Below, one piece after another: positions 4,663 to 5,017 of a DNA stretch of 5,017 nucleotides; position 1 is the first letter of the stretch, and every line of letters starts with the position of its first letter. Origin of the DNA: Treponema sp. (GTDB lineage Bacteria > Spirochaetota > Spirochaetia > Treponematales > Breznakiellaceae); the NCBI GenBank assembly GCA_031278025.1, contig JAITLF010000050.1, positions 1-5,017 on the forward strand, written 5' to 3'. The notes beneath the pieces were generated by a model that saw only the letters and a program-made list of their open reading frames with translations, did not search any database and was not told the DNA's origin. The translations under genes and the position numbers were made by a program.

Positions 4663-5017
4663 ATGGTCAAGTCTAGCACAAATCAGGAAAAATGCTATGC
4701 CCATCTGTCCCTCCCGGAGCGGGAAGAGATCGCTATCGCCCCGGAACAAGGTCAATCCATGCGTTCTATCGCCTTCTCCCCGGGAAGAAGCCCCTCCTCC
4801 GTCAGCCGGGAGATAAAGCGGAACAGCCCGCCGCTGAACAAGGTCACAGACCGGGGAAACAGAGCCCACAGACGGGCCGAAGACCGATCCCGTCGCAGCC
4901 ACGTAAAGGAACGCCTGGCTAACCCCCCGGTCAAAGCCTATGTCCAATACCATTTGATTCATGACCGCTGGACCCCGGAAGGCATCGCCGGCAGGCTTCC
5001 CCTCGATTTCCCCGGAC
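4663..5017 (+). CDS. IS30-family transposase, N-terminal part (runs off the window)
   Basis: The frame encodes 118 residues without a stop up to the window edge. The N-terminus has the IS30-type helix-turn-helix DNA-binding domain (about 14-54): HLSLPEREEIA, then GQSMRSIAFSPGRSPSSVSR and EIKRN. It matches the family pattern L-x-x-x-E-R-x-x-I ... G-R-S-P-S-T-(I/V)-S-R-E. A basic linker (about 64-85) follows, then HDRWTPEGIAGRLPLDFPG at 100-118, corresponding to the family's RWSPEQIAGRL segment. The DDE catalytic domain would follow and is not in the window. It binds the element's ends and catalyses transposition. Prolines at 27 and 40 stand where the family usually has helical residues, so this copy may be weakened, though the frame is intact as far as visible. 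Confidence 0.88.
   Translation, partial: MVKSSTNQEKCYAHLSLPEREEIAIAPEQGQSMRSIAFSPGRSPSSVSREIKRNSPPLNKVTDRGNRAHRRAEDRSRRSHVKERLANPPVKAYVQYHLIHDRWTPEGIAGRLPLDFPG

Larger units (their letters stand above)
4518..5017 (+). mobile_element. IS30-family insertion sequence, left part (right end outside window)
   Basis: The element is identified by its transposase, which starts at 4663 and is open to the window edge. The left end is approximate and lies between about 4505 and 4524, where IS5 homology stops. GTTCAACTCTGAAGTGCAAC, starting at 4523, resembles the terminal sequences of IS30-family elements, which often include an AAGTGCAAC/GTTGCACTT core; this is from memory of the family. The leader (4518-4662) also holds a perfect 16-bp hairpin and a ribosome site. 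The target duplication cannot be checked because the other end is not visible. Confidence 0.75.

Noticed and set aside
4642..4962. Reverse-strand open frame of 106 codons
   Set aside because: It lies antisense to the IS30-type transposase, which has clear family motifs in the + frame.

Overview
The window holds most of a butyrate-fermentation operon on the + strand, followed by two stacked, incomplete insertion sequences. The gene set (hbd, crt, ptb, buk) indicates an anaerobic fermentative bacterium that makes butyrate through the phosphotransbutyrylase/butyrate kinase route. Base composition looks intermediate and good Shine-Dalgarno sites are present. This fits many clostridia-like Firmicutes and also some spirochaetes; the sequence alone does not settle the lineage.

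Layout: positions 1-135 are the last 44 codons of an unrecognised gene whose stop overlaps the next start (TAATG). Then come hbd (135-986), a 132-bp spacer with three consecutive hairpins (987-1118), crt (1119-1901), ptb (1914-2831) and buk (2834-3916). Apart from the hairpin spacer, the genes are separated by -1, 12 and 2 bp, so they are probably co-transcribed. No promoter is visible, because the operon starts upstream, and no clear terminator follows buk.

Together the four enzymes would convert acetoacetyl-CoA to 3-hydroxybutyryl-CoA (Hbd) and crotonyl-CoA (Crt). After reduction to butyryl-CoA by an enzyme not encoded here, they would make butyryl phosphate (Ptb) and then butyrate plus ATP (Buk). 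Thiolase and butyryl-CoA dehydrogenase/Etf are not in the window.

From about 3920 to the end the DNA is mobile. An IS5-family transposase (3982-4517) is split by a -1 frame change near 4325-4334 and then cut off. Immediately after it begins an IS30-family element: a terminal-repeat-like sequence near 4523, a 16-bp perfect hairpin, and a transposase open from 4663 to the window edge. The simplest reading is that the IS30-type element inserted into the IS5-type element. I see no evidence of a new defence or other undescribed system. The most interesting non-coding signal is the triple-hairpin spacer inside the operon.
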